A stretch of 8,546 nucleotides of DNA, from contig WVWW01000032.1 of assembly GCA_011773795.1 (NCBI GenBank), forward strand, positions 1,608 through 10,153, written 5' to 3'. Shown here in pieces: positions 1-7,595 of the stretch. Under the pieces are notes generated by a model. That model was given only the letters and a program-made list of their open reading frames with translations, made no database searches and was not told the DNA's origin. A program made the position numbers and the translations under genes. This DNA is from Acidobacteriota bacterium. Lineage in GTDB: Bacteria > Acidobacteriota > Polarisedimenticolia > Polarisedimenticolales > Polarisedimenticolaceae. The number at the start of each line of letters is the position of its first letter. The stretch's first letter is position 1.

Positions 1-282
1 AGGATCGGGGCGGCCCATCGACGCGTGCCCCGGGTCAACGGTGCCCAGCGGGCACCGACCGGCCGGGCAACGTGCCGCGCCTGCCGCGAAGCGATCGAGA
101 AGGGCGCCTGGCGCGTGGCGCTGGTGTTCTACGAGGACGGCCGCTACCAGCCCTCCGGCTTCGTTCACGCCGGCTGCGTGTCGGCCTACTTGGAGACGAC
201 GCGGATCGTGATGCCGGCGCGACACTTTTCCCCGGAGCTCGGCGACGAGGACATGGCCGAATTCGAAGCTGCACTGGGCTAG
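1..282 (+). CDS. PARP-type zinc-finger protein, 3' end (5' partial)
   Basis: The frame is open from the first base to the TAG at 280-282. Codons upstream of the GTG at 25 (Arg-Ile-Gly-Ala-Ala-His-Arg-Arg) are also open, so I treat this as the C-terminal 93 residues of a longer protein; a short 85-residue protein starting at GTG25 is the alternative. Counting from GTG25, Cys17-x2-Cys20, then 27 residues, then His48-x2-Cys51 matches the CCHC spacing of PARP-type zinc fingers. The family's typical 'GRATCRxCxxxIEKGxxR' context is also present, around residues 13-30. In eukaryotes this fold binds DNA breaks; bacterial versions are poorly characterised. The tail after the finger is acidic. It is followed by a gap with its own promoter-like element, so it is probably not part of the downstream operon. 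The zinc-finger assignment is fairly secure; the function is unknown. Confidence 0.72.
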   Translation, partial: RIGAAHRRVPRVNGAQRAPTGRATCRACREAIEKGAWRVALVFYEDGRYQPSGFVHAGCVSAYLETTRIVMPARHFSPELGDEDMAEFEAALG

Positions 283-298
283 TGTCGGTTTGGGACAC
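282..298. promoter_or_regulatory. Small inverted repeat upstream of the selenoprotein operon
   Basis: GTGTC (282-286) and GACAC (294-298) form perfect 5-bp arms around a 7-nt spacer. The repeat starts at the last base of the upstream stop codon and ends 7 bases before the -10-like TAGAAT. It covers the position where a -35 would lie, so it could be an operator. A weak hairpin without a T-tract is the other possibility. Arms this short also arise by chance. Confidence 0.25.
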
Positions 299-305
299 GA
301 CGGGC

Positions 306-311
306 TAGAAT
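306..311 (+). promoter_or_regulatory. Candidate -10 element for the selenoprotein operon
   Basis: TAGAAT at 306-311 matches the -10 consensus TATAAT at four of six positions. It lies 32 bases before the GTG start at 344. The same octamer GCTAGAAT (304-311) recurs upstream of the tmRNA gene (7566-7573), which supports its use as a promoter in this genome. No convincing -35 is seen at 17-18 bp spacing (TGTCGG or GTGTCG). A transcript starting about 7 bases downstream would have a leader of roughly 25 nt. Confidence 0.35.
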
Positions 312-343
312 CGAACCTCCAGCACTCGAGAGAGACCCCAACG

Positions 344-3124
344 GTGAAGCGCCGAACCTCGATCGCAACTCCCTTGCTCGCCGCCGTCCTCGCGTTCGCC
401 TGCGCGGGGCCGGGGGACGACGCGCTCGACGTCGACCAGCTCGAGGTCCAGGAAGACCAGAGCGAATCGCTGGCCAACGACCTGCTGGCCTTCTCCTTGG
501 CGATGCGCAAGGCGGATCGCCCGCGGTTCGACGACTTCTGGGCGGATACCGTTTCCGCCACACCGCTGCCGGACGAAGATCCGGAACGAAAAAAGGTCGC
601 TGATCGAGCGCACAAAGGTGCGTGGTCCTTCGGCGAGATGGCCGAGTTCTCTCGCGACGACTACATCGACGAGCTGTGGTCGCTGGTCGAGCGCTACGAG
701 TCTCTGGAAGACGTGCGCTTCAAGGTCAAGAAGGTCGACTTCACCGAGGACGGCTTGCACGCCAAGGCCAAGATCAAGTTCTTCTTCGTCGGCAAGCACG
801 ACGGACACGGACGCGAGTGGATCAAGGGCCTCGCGTCGCTCGGTGCGGGCAAGACCGGCGAGGGTAAGCCCGAAGAGGATCCCTGGAAGATCGATCACTT
901 CGAGCTGACCGAGATGAACTCGGTGGTCACCGAGCAGGAGTGGTTTTCCGACGTCTCCGGGCCGGCCGGCCTCAACGAGAAATTCCCGGAGTTCGGCCGG
1001 GGCGCGAACGACGGCTTCGTCAACCACGGTGCGGCCGCCGCCGACGTCAACGCCGACGGCCTGATGGACGTCGCGGCGAGCGGCGTCCTGGGCAACTTCC
1101 TCTACCTGAACGCCGGCGACGGCACGTTTACCGACGCCAGCGCCGATTCGCTGCTCAAGTTCACCCCGCCCGGATCCGGCGTCGCGTTCCTCGACTACGA
1201 CAACGACGGCGATCCGGACCTGTTCTTCGCCGCGGTCGGCCGGCAGATTCTGCTGGAAAACCGTTTCATCCCGGACGGCCGGGTGCGCTTCACCGACGTC
1301 TCGGAGGAATCCGGTGCGGCCCAGAGCGCGATCGGGTTCAGCGCGGTCGTCGCCGACGTCAACAACGATGGCTGGCAGGACGTCTACGTCTGCTCTTACA
1401 ACCGCTACGGGACGATCATGCCCGACTCGTGGACCGAGGCCACCAACGGCACGCCGAACCTGCTGCTCGTCAACCAGGGCGACGGCACGTTCCGCAGCGT
1501 CGCGGACGACTGGGGCGTGGCCGATTCGCGCTGGTCCTATGCGGCGCAGTTCATCGATCTCGACGACGACGGCGATCAGGACCTCTACGTCGCCAACGAC
1601 TTCGGCGAGAACGCCTTCTACCGCAACGACGGCGGCTCGTTCACCGAGCACTCCGCGGAGATGGGGATCGTGGATCCCGGCTTCGGGATGGGCGTCTCGT
1701 TCGGCGACTACGACAACGACGGCGACTTCGACCTGCACGTGACGAACATGTCGTCGACCGCCGGCAAGCGGATCCTCGAGTTGCTCTATCCGGCCGATCA
1801 CCCGATGCGTCTGAGCCTCGACAAACAAGCCGTGGGCAACAGCCTGTACGCCAACCGGGGCGACGGCACGTTCGAGGACGTGTCCGCGGCGATCGGCGGG
1901 TTAGGCGGTGGCTGGGCCTTCGGCGGAGGCTTCGTCGATTTCAACGGCGACGGTTGGGAGGACCTGCACACCCCCAACGGGTTCGTCTCCGGCGAAACGA
2001 TGAAGGACACGTGAAGCCTCTTCTGGCGCCACGTCGTGGCCGCCACGGAGCAGGTCGAGGGCGAGGACAGCGTCGAGTTCCACAAGACACACATGAGTGA
2101 GATCTTCGGCGACGGGTTTTCGTTCAGCGGTTACGAGCGCGACCTCGTCAAGCTGAACGACCGTAACGGCCGGTTCATCGACGTGTCGGGGATCAGCGGC
2201 GCGGATTCGATCTCCGACGGGCGGGGGACCGTTTATGCGGATTTCGACAACGACGGGGACCCCGATATCTTCCTGACGGCGATGCAACGTAAGGCGCACT
2301 ACCTGTTCCGGAACAACATCGGACAGGAGGCGAACTACCTGCGGGTCGAGCTGATCGGCACCGATTCGGGGACCGATGCCTACGGCGCCGCGGTCGAGAT
2401 CACGACGCCGAGCGGCTCCCAGCGCAAGGTCAAGATGGGAGGAACCGGCTACCTGTCGCAGAGCGACGGGCGGTTGCTGTTCGGGCTGGGTGCCGATGAG
2501 ACGGTCCGGTCCCTGACGATCCGCTGGCCCAATGGTATCGAACAGAGCTTCGAGAACATCGAGGCGAATCGCTCGGTTCGTGTGCTCGAGGGGCGCGACG
2601 ACTACCGGACCCTGACGCTACCGACGTTCTCTTTTCCCGAACCGTGGAATCCCGCCGAGCAATTGCTCGCCGACGCCGGGCTACGCATCGGGGACAGGTT
2701 CCCCACGTTGTTGCTGGATGCTCTCCCCGGAGGACCCCGGACATTCGAAGAAGTGGGCGGTCACGACCGCAAGACACTGGTCAACCTGTGGGCCACGTGG
2801 TGCACCTCCTGTGTTCGCGAGATGCCCGAGCTCAATCGCATGGCGCCGGGCTTCAGCGCTGCCGGGATCGACGTCGTCGGGATCAGCCTCGATTTCCGGG
2901 CGACCGACAGCGTTGTGTCGTACCTCCAGGAGCTTGGAATCGACTACCCCGGCTTCATCATCCGCGAACAGGGGATGGAACTCTTGTTCCCCGGCGGCGA
3001 GATCCAGGTACCGCTGACGTTCCTGCTCGCCGCGGACGGCACGATCGAGGGGATGTGGGCCGGCTGGACGCCGTCCGTGGAGCGCGAGCTGTTCGCTCTG
3101 ACCGGCATGGCTCAGGCACGCTAG
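344..3124 (+). CDS. Predicted selenoprotein: lipoprotein with FG-GAP propeller, Sec557, ASPIC/UnbV and TlpA-like thioredoxin domains
   Basis: The frame runs from GTG344 through an in-frame TGA at 2012-2014 to TAG at 3122-3124, giving 926 residues if TGA is selenocysteine (Sec557). GTG344 is preferred over TTG290 because it gives a basic start, a hydrophobic stretch and a lipobox-like Leu-Ala-Phe-Ala-Cys20, and because TTG290 would place the -10-like element inside the gene. Domains: lipoprotein signal 1-20; an unassigned N-terminal domain to about 205, also recognisable in the next gene; DxDxDG-type FG-GAP/VCBS repeats starting near 234, 284, 338, 405, 455, 532 and, after Sec, 633, consistent with a seven-bladed calcium-binding propeller; ASPIC/UnbV about 663-750; TlpA/ResA-like thioredoxin about 775-925 with Trp-Cys820-Thr-Ser-Cys823. 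Besides lipid-bearing Cys20, the only cysteines are Cys350, Cys820 and Cys823, so the CxxC is the natural partner of Sec557. Likely role: an outer- or inner-membrane-anchored thiol/selenol oxidoreductase; substrate unknown. The next gene starts 4 nt after the stop. Without readthrough it would be two ORFs, the second lacking any ribosome binding site. Confidence 0.8.
1561..1606 (+). repeat. 46-bp segment nearly identical to 4445-4490 in the paralog
   Basis: This stretch encodes the Asp-Asp-Asp-Gly-Asp-Gln-Asp-Leu-Tyr-Val-Ala-Asn-Asp-Phe-Gly motif. It matches 4445-4490 at 45 of 46 bases; the one difference is a synonymous GAT/GAC. Most of the two genes is far more diverged at the DNA level. 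The motif is strongly conserved in this propeller family, so purifying selection, biased codon use or local gene conversion could each explain it. Confidence 0.7.
2012..2014 (+). other. In-frame TGA, predicted selenocysteine codon (Sec557)
   Basis: The TGA interrupts an otherwise continuous frame. The residues before it (Asn-Gly-Phe ... Glu ... Asp-Thr) and after it (Ser-Leu-Phe-Trp-Arg-His-Val-Val) align without gaps to the paralog around its TGA at 4905-4907. Asn, Gly, Glu, Asp, Ser, Phe, Trp, Arg and Val-Val are identical in both. A hairpin of bacterial SECIS type follows directly. The assignment is inferred from these features; no peptide or Cys-containing homolog could be checked here. 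Confidence 0.78.
2024..2045 (+). promoter_or_regulatory. Candidate bacterial SECIS element 1
   Basis: T2024-C2032 can pair with G2036-A2045 in nine base pairs, with one bulged C at 2040 or 2041, closing the three-base loop G2033-U-C. The loop G is the 19th base after the TGA. Known bacterial SECIS elements have a short apical loop with a G among its first bases, about 16-37 nt after UGA; this fits all three points. If the closing C-G pair opens, the loop reads CGUCG, very close to GGUCG in element 2. Such a hairpin would bind SelB and recruit Sec-tRNA. Confidence 0.7.
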
Positions 3125-3128
3125 ATCC

Positions 3129-6100
3129 ATGGCTCGCCTCGCCGTCATCGTCGTCGCCCTCGCGATCCCGACAGCTCCCGCGTTCGCCGACGAACCGCTC
3201 GATCGCATGCGCGAGTCGCTCCCGGCCTGGATGAACGAGCGCGACGATCCTGGCCAGGACGGCTGGGCCAGCGAGGTGTTCAGCAATGCGGCAGGGAAAC
3301 AGCTGAAGCGGCTGGCGCACCGGATCGAGACCGGGGAGGAGGTCGACCTCGCGACGCTCGCGCACCCACGGTTCGAGGCTTCGGCACGAGTCGGTCCGCT
3401 CGAGCTGGTCTTCGAGCGAGGGCCCCTCACCGTGCGCCGGCGAAAGCCGCTCGAGCTCGAAGCCGTCGAGGATCCCGCCTCGGGAGCCGAGCGATTCGAA
3501 CAGCTCCTGGCGCGGCTGTTCGAACCGCTGAAGGACCGGCCGCAGAAGCGGGTCAAGTTCAAGGTGGTCGAGGTGACCCCGAGTGAGTCGACGGAAGCCG
3601 GCAAGGTGACGACCCGCGTGCTGTGCGAGGGCGTCGGGAGCGGCTCCTCCGGGAGCGTGCAGCTCACCGCCGCCCTGAGTGTCGACTGGCTGCCCGGAAG
3701 CGGGATGCCCCTCATGGCCTCGATCTCGATCGAGGACTACGAGCAAGTCGAGCTCGGTGAGAAGCGGACCACGATGTTCTCCGACTGGACCGAGTCCGTC
3801 CTCGGCGAAGAGCCCGCCTTCCGCGATCAGCTGATGTTCGGCAACGAGTACTGGATGCGTCGCATGCAGACCGTGCTGGGGATCGACAACTACGGTCACC
3901 ACGGTCTCGCGGTGGGCGACGTCAACGGCGACGGCCTGGAGGATCTCTACGTCTGTCAGACCGGCGGCATGCCGAATCTTCTTTTCATCCAGAACGAGGA
4001 CGGATCCGCCCGAGAGGCCGGCGCGGAGGCCGGTGTCGATTTCATGGACCGCACCCACGCCGCCCTGTTGCTGGACCTCGACAACGATCGCGACCAGGAC
4101 CTCGTGCTGTCGACTCAGACCTCGCTGCTGTTTCTGGAGAACGACGGCACCGGGAGCTTCAGGCTCGCGGCCGAGGGTGGGATGAGCGCCTACTCGCTGG
4201 CCGCGGCGGATTACGACGGCGACGGCGACTTGGACATCTACGCGACGGCCTACGTCGCGCCCCCCGAGTGGGAGCGCTACGGTGGACTCGGCCTGCAACC
4301 GCTGCCGTACCACGATGCGAACAACGGCGCCGCGAACGGGTTGTGGCGCAACGACCGCGACTGGACCTTCCGCGACGTGACCCGCGAAGTCGGCCTCGAC
4401 GTGAACAATCGGCGCTGGAGCTTCGCCGCCGCGTGGGCCGACTACGACGACGACGGCGACCAGGACCTCTACGTCGCCAACGACTTCGGCCGCAACAACC
4501 TCTACCGCAACGAGGGGCGGCGGTTCGTCGACGTGGCGGCCGCGGCCGGCGTCGAGGACAGCGCCTCGGGGATGTCCGCGTCCTGGGGCGACTACGACGG
4601 CGACGGCCTGCTCGACCTTTACGTCGCCAACATGTTCTCGTCCGCGGGCAACCGAATCGTGCCGCAGCCCGGGTTCAAGCCGGGCACCGCGGCCGTGGTC
4701 AAGTCCGACTATCGACGTTTCGCGCGAGGCAACACGCTGTTCCGCAACGCCGGCGACGGGACGTTCCGGGACGTCAGCGAATCCGCCGGCGTCACGATGG
4801 GGCGCTGGGCCTGGTGCTCGCCCTTCGTCGACGTCAACAACGACGGTCACGAAGACCTCGTCGTGGCCAATGGATACCTGACCAACGAGGGCAGCGGCGA
4901 CTTGTGAAGTTTCTTCTGGCGGCAGGTCGTGTCGCAATCACCCCTGGCCGCGACGGATCGGCGGCAGGCCGAGGCCTACGGCAAGGCGCTGGACCACTGG
5001 AGCCGCCTGGTCCAGGCCGGCAACTCGCATAGCGGGCACGAGCGCAACTGCGTGTTCCTGAACACGGCCGGCGACCGTTTCGCCAACATCTCCGGAGTCA
5101 GCGGGTTGGACTTCTACGACGACGCGCGTGCCGTCGCGCCGGTCGACTGGGATCACGACGGCGACCTCGACCTGTGGCTCGCGAATCGCACCGCGCCGCA
5201 ACTGCGGCTCATGCGCAACGACGCCGCCGATGCCGGTTCCTCGGTCGCCCTGCAACTGGCCGGGACCACGGTCAATGCAGACGCGATCGGGGCGCGCGTC
5301 GAGCTGTTTCTCGACGGCCGCGCAGAGCCGCTGCTGCGACACCTCGTCGCCGGCAACGGCTTCCTCGCGCAGGGCTCGAAGTGGTTGCACTTCGGTCTCG
5401 CCGAAACGCGGGACATCGATCGCGTCGTCGTGCACTGGCCCGGCGGCAAGCCGGAGACGTTCAACGGGTTGCAGGCGGGTCAGCGTTATCGGTTGGTTCA
5501 ATCGAGCGGCAAGATCGAACCCGTCGAGCGACGCAAGCGAAAGGTCGAGCTTGCCGCAGCGGTCCTCGCGGCGGAGCAGGGGAGCGCACGAGCCGCCGTT
5601 CGACTGGCGTCCCGTCCCGCGGCGCCGGTCCTACGCTACCGTGATTGGAGCGACGCCGAACAAACCGTCGAGCACTCACCGGGTCGACCGCTGTTGCTCA
5701 ACCTGTGGGCCAGCTGGTGTGGTCCGTGTGCGGAGGAGCTCGGCGAACTCGCACAACGTCGGTCCGACCTGGTTTCTGCCGGTATCGATGTCCTCGCGCT
5801 GAGCGTCGATGGCCTGGGCGACGAACGGTCGGCCGAGCCGGAAGCCCTTCGCGGGTTCCTGCAGCAATTGAGTTTCCCGTTCAGCTCGGGCGTCGCCACT
5901 CCGGAGATCGTCGACAAGCTGGAGCTGCTGTTCGCCCGATTGTTCGGCCGCCACATCGCGTTCCCCGTTCCGGCGAGCTTCCTGATCGACGCGACCGGGA
6001 ACCTGGCGGTGATCTACAAGGGGCGCGTGCATGTCGACGATCTTCTCTCCGACGTCGCTCAGCTCGACATCGACGACCTGCGCGACTGGGCCTCGCCGTT

Positions 6101-6836
6101 CCGCGGACGCTGGTACACGCAGCCGACGCCGTTCGATATTTCGCTGCTGGGTCGCGAGTACTTGCGAGCGGGGTACGCCGAGGAGGCGGAGCCGTTGCTG
6201 CGTGCGGAGATGCACGCCGGGGGTGGCCCCGAGTCCCGGCAACTCCTCGCGACCGCGCTGTCCTTGCTGGGCCAGACACGCGAGGCCGAGCGCCGCTATC
6301 GCGAATCGCTCGCCCTCGCCCCTCGCTCGGCGCGCACGCACTACAACCTCGGCCTGCTGCTTGTCGACGACGAACGGCCGGGGAGCGCGATCGAGCATTT
6401 CGAGGCCGCCCTCGAGATCGACTCGTCCAACGCCGATGCGCATTTCGCCCTTGCCGGCGCGCTGCTCGAGATCGGTCGTTCGAGCGTGGCCGTCGTCCAC
6501 TACCGCCGCGCGCTCGACCTGAGACCCGGGTGGGGCAGGGCCGGCAACGCGCTGGCACGACAGCTGGCCGCCGGCGCCGACCCTCAGGTCCGCGATGTCG
6601 ACGCCGCGGTGCGTCTGGCCGAGCAAGTGTGTCGGGGAACGAACTACCGGGTGCCCGAGCTGATGGACACGCTTGCCGTTGCCTACGCGGCCGCGGGCCG
6701 TTTCAACGAAGCCGTCGACGCCGCGCGCAAGAGCGCGAAGCTGGCCGCCGACGCCGGCCGCACGGCGTTCGCCTCGGAGATCGAGGCTCGCCTGAGCCTG
6801 TTCGCGGACGAGAAGACCTGGACCGAACCGAAATGA
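3129..6836 (+). CDS. Predicted selenoprotein: exported FG-GAP propeller, Sec593, ASPIC/UnbV, TlpA-like thioredoxin and TPR domains
   Basis: The frame runs from ATG3129 through an in-frame TGA at 4905-4907 to TGA at 6834-6836, giving 1235 residues with Sec593. The start lies 4 nt after the upstream stop with only a weak AGG before it, suggesting translational coupling. Domains: Sec-type signal peptide 1-20 ending Ala-Phe-Ala before Asp21; an N-terminal domain to about 220 resembling that of the preceding gene; DxDxDG-type repeats starting near 264, 316 (weaker), 361, 438, 488, 568 and, after Sec, 673; ASPIC/UnbV about 703-793; TlpA-like thioredoxin about 825-985 with classical Trp-Cys864-Gly-Pro-Cys867; tetratricopeptide-like repeats about 1002-1230. 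It lacks a lipobox and so should be soluble in the periplasm or secreted. The TPR tail, absent from the paralog, suggests protein binding. Cys563 and Cys641 lie near Sec593 in sequence and are extra candidate partners. Without readthrough it would be two ORFs meeting at the same point as in the paralog. Substrate unknown. Confidence 0.8.
4905..4907 (+). other. In-frame TGA, predicted selenocysteine codon (Sec593)
   Basis: The TGA occurs in the context Gly-Asp-Leu-[TGA]-Ser-Phe-Phe-Trp-Arg-Gln-Val-Val. Like Sec557 of the upstream paralog, it lies 25 residues after the first Asp of propeller repeat six. Codons just after the two TGAs differ mostly by synonymous or conservative changes (AGC/AGT, CTC/TTC, CGC/CGG), as expected if the region is translated. 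The same gene ends with a real TGA stop at 6834-6836, so recoding must be local. Confidence 0.78.
4919..4935 (+). promoter_or_regulatory. Candidate bacterial SECIS element 2
   Basis: G4919-A4924 pairs with U4930-C4935 (six pairs, one of them G-U), closing the loop G4925-G-U-C-G. The first loop G is 18 nt after the TGA. Compared with element 1, the apical stem keeps C-G and A-U pairs, and the pair C2029-G2039 is replaced by G4922-U4932 at the same offsets (+15 and +25), so pairing is kept although both bases change. The loop has the GGUC core also found in the E. coli fdhF SECIS loop. Confidence 0.65.
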
Positions 6837-6944
6837 GTCGTGTCCGTCGTTCTTTCGAACCTCACGTTTCGCCCTAAAAACCAGGCGTCCGAGCGCCCCC
6901 GGCGTGCTGCACATACACCGCAACTTCAGGCGCGATTCTCACGG

Positions 6945-6971
6945 TATACTCACGGTTACACGCAAGGGGGG
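6945..6971 (+). promoter_or_regulatory. Promoter -10 and Shine-Dalgarno of the small secreted protein gene
   Basis: TATACT at 6945-6950 matches the -10 consensus at five of six positions. No good -35 is seen 17-18 bp upstream (AACTTC or CAACTT). A strong purine tract, AAGGGGGGAA (6964-6973), lies about 8-10 nt before the ATG at 6981 and fixes that start. The gene is therefore probably transcribed separately from the selenoprotein operon. Confidence 0.5.
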
Positions 6972-6980
6972 AATCGCACC

Positions 6981-7529
6981 ATGTGCTTTGCTCGAGGCAT
7001 CTCATCCGCTCTGACGATCTTCGTTCTCGTCGTCGCCGCCGCGGCGCCGGCGCTCGCAGAGGCGTCGCTCGATATCCGTCCCAACACCTGCCCTAATCTG
7101 ATCGACCGCTACTCACAGGGCATCGTAACGGTGGCGCTCGTGAGCGACCTGGATTTCGTCGCCGCACGCGTCGGCATCAACCACTCGACCCTCAGGATGC
7201 GTCGCGCGGACGGCATGGGGGGCAGCCTCCAACCGGCCTTCTTCCGTCGAGGGCCTCAGTACATCGACGTCTCTGCGCCGAGTGTCGAGGGGTTGTGTTC
7301 CATCTCAGGCCCCGACGGCATCCGCGATCTCGTGCTCTTCTTCGGGCAGCAACGGTTGGTCCGCAACCTACATCTCCGGTTCTTGCCGCCCGACCAAGAG
7401 ATCACGCTTTGTCTGACCGGGGAGACCTGGGGTGGCACGGAATTGGAGTTCTGTGACGACGTCATCGTGACGGATTTCCAGCTTTTCGCCATCGATCCGT
7501 TCGGCGACGACGACACCGCGCTTCCGTGA
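6981..7529 (+). CDS. Small secreted protein with 'DIRPNTCPN' N-terminal motif, function unknown
   Basis: ATG6981 to TGA at 7527-7529 gives 182 residues. The start is chosen for its strong ribosome binding site and because it begins a clear signal peptide: a short basic segment, a hydrophobic core about 10-22, and an Ala-Leu-Ala cleavage site after residue 26. An in-frame GTG at 6840 is rejected. The mature protein begins Glu-Ala-Ser-Leu-Asp-Ile-Arg-Pro-Asn-Thr-Cys-Pro-Asn, followed by Gly-Ile-Val-Thr-Val-Ala-Leu-Val and later His-Ser-Thr-Leu-Arg. This resembles a recurring secreted-protein module of the form DIKPGxCPNPxN...GxxPVAIxG...STLRL, usually found in larger extracellular proteins; here it stands alone. 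Four further cysteines or fewer could form disulfides. The C-terminus is acidic. No enzymatic motif is visible. Confidence 0.75.
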   Translation: MCFARGISSALTIFVLVVAAAAPALAEASLDIRPNTCPNLIDRYSQGIVTVALVSDLDFVAARVGINHSTLRMRRADGMGGSLQPAFFRRGPQYIDVSAPSVEGLCSISGPDGIRDLVLFFGQQRLVRNLHLRFLPPDQEITLCLTGETWGGTELEFCDDVIVTDFQLFAIDPFGDDDTALP

Positions 7530-7565
7530 CGCGCGGCGGTCGACTCGCGCCTCGCGCGCCCGGTC

Positions 7566-7573
7566 GCTAGAAT
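7566..7573 (+). promoter_or_regulatory. Candidate -10 element for tmRNA
   Basis: GCTAGAAT at 7566-7573 contains the -10-like TAGAAT, 22 nt before the mature tmRNA 5' end. That would give a precursor with a leader of about 15 nt for RNase P to remove. The octamer is identical to the one upstream of the selenoprotein operon (304-311). No matching -35 is recognised in the GC-rich sequence upstream. Confidence 0.35.
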
Positions 7574-7595
7574 ACCCTTGACCCGATGCTCTCCT

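Noticed and set aside
290..343. TTG290 as start of the first selenoprotein
   Set aside because: It would add 18 residues before the lipoprotein signal and overlap the -10-like element.
2036..3124. Separate gene starting at GTG2036
   Set aside because: It has no ribosome binding site, would start inside a conserved Val-Val and lack a signal peptide although it encodes an exported-type thioredoxin domain. It shares frame with the upstream ORF across a single TGA.
2012..4907. TGA reassigned to Trp or Gly throughout the genome
   Set aside because: TGA ends the second selenoprotein (6834-6836), the small secreted protein (7527-7529) and the minus-strand gene (8054-8056), and TGG is used for Trp throughout. 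The genome is also GC-rich, unlike most code-4 or code-25 lineages.
2958..4937. Long minus-strand ORF (659 codons), and similar ones at 305-1828 and 5676-6923
   Set aside because: These are antisense shadows of GC-rich coding sequence. Their runs of Val and Asp are reverse readings of the DxDxDG repeats.
1043..5170. Recurrent GACGGCGAC-type DNA repeats as a repeat array or CRISPR
   Set aside because: They encode the calcium-binding loops of the propeller repeats, with irregular spacing and no spacer structure.
4929..6836. Separate gene starting at GTG4929
   Set aside because: Same reasons; the paralog would be split at the identical point, which fits a recoded codon better than two split genes.
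344..6836. Two pseudogenes disabled by nonsense mutations
   Set aside because: There are no other stops or frameshifts, catalytic CxxC motifs are intact downstream, and both stops fall in one alignment column.
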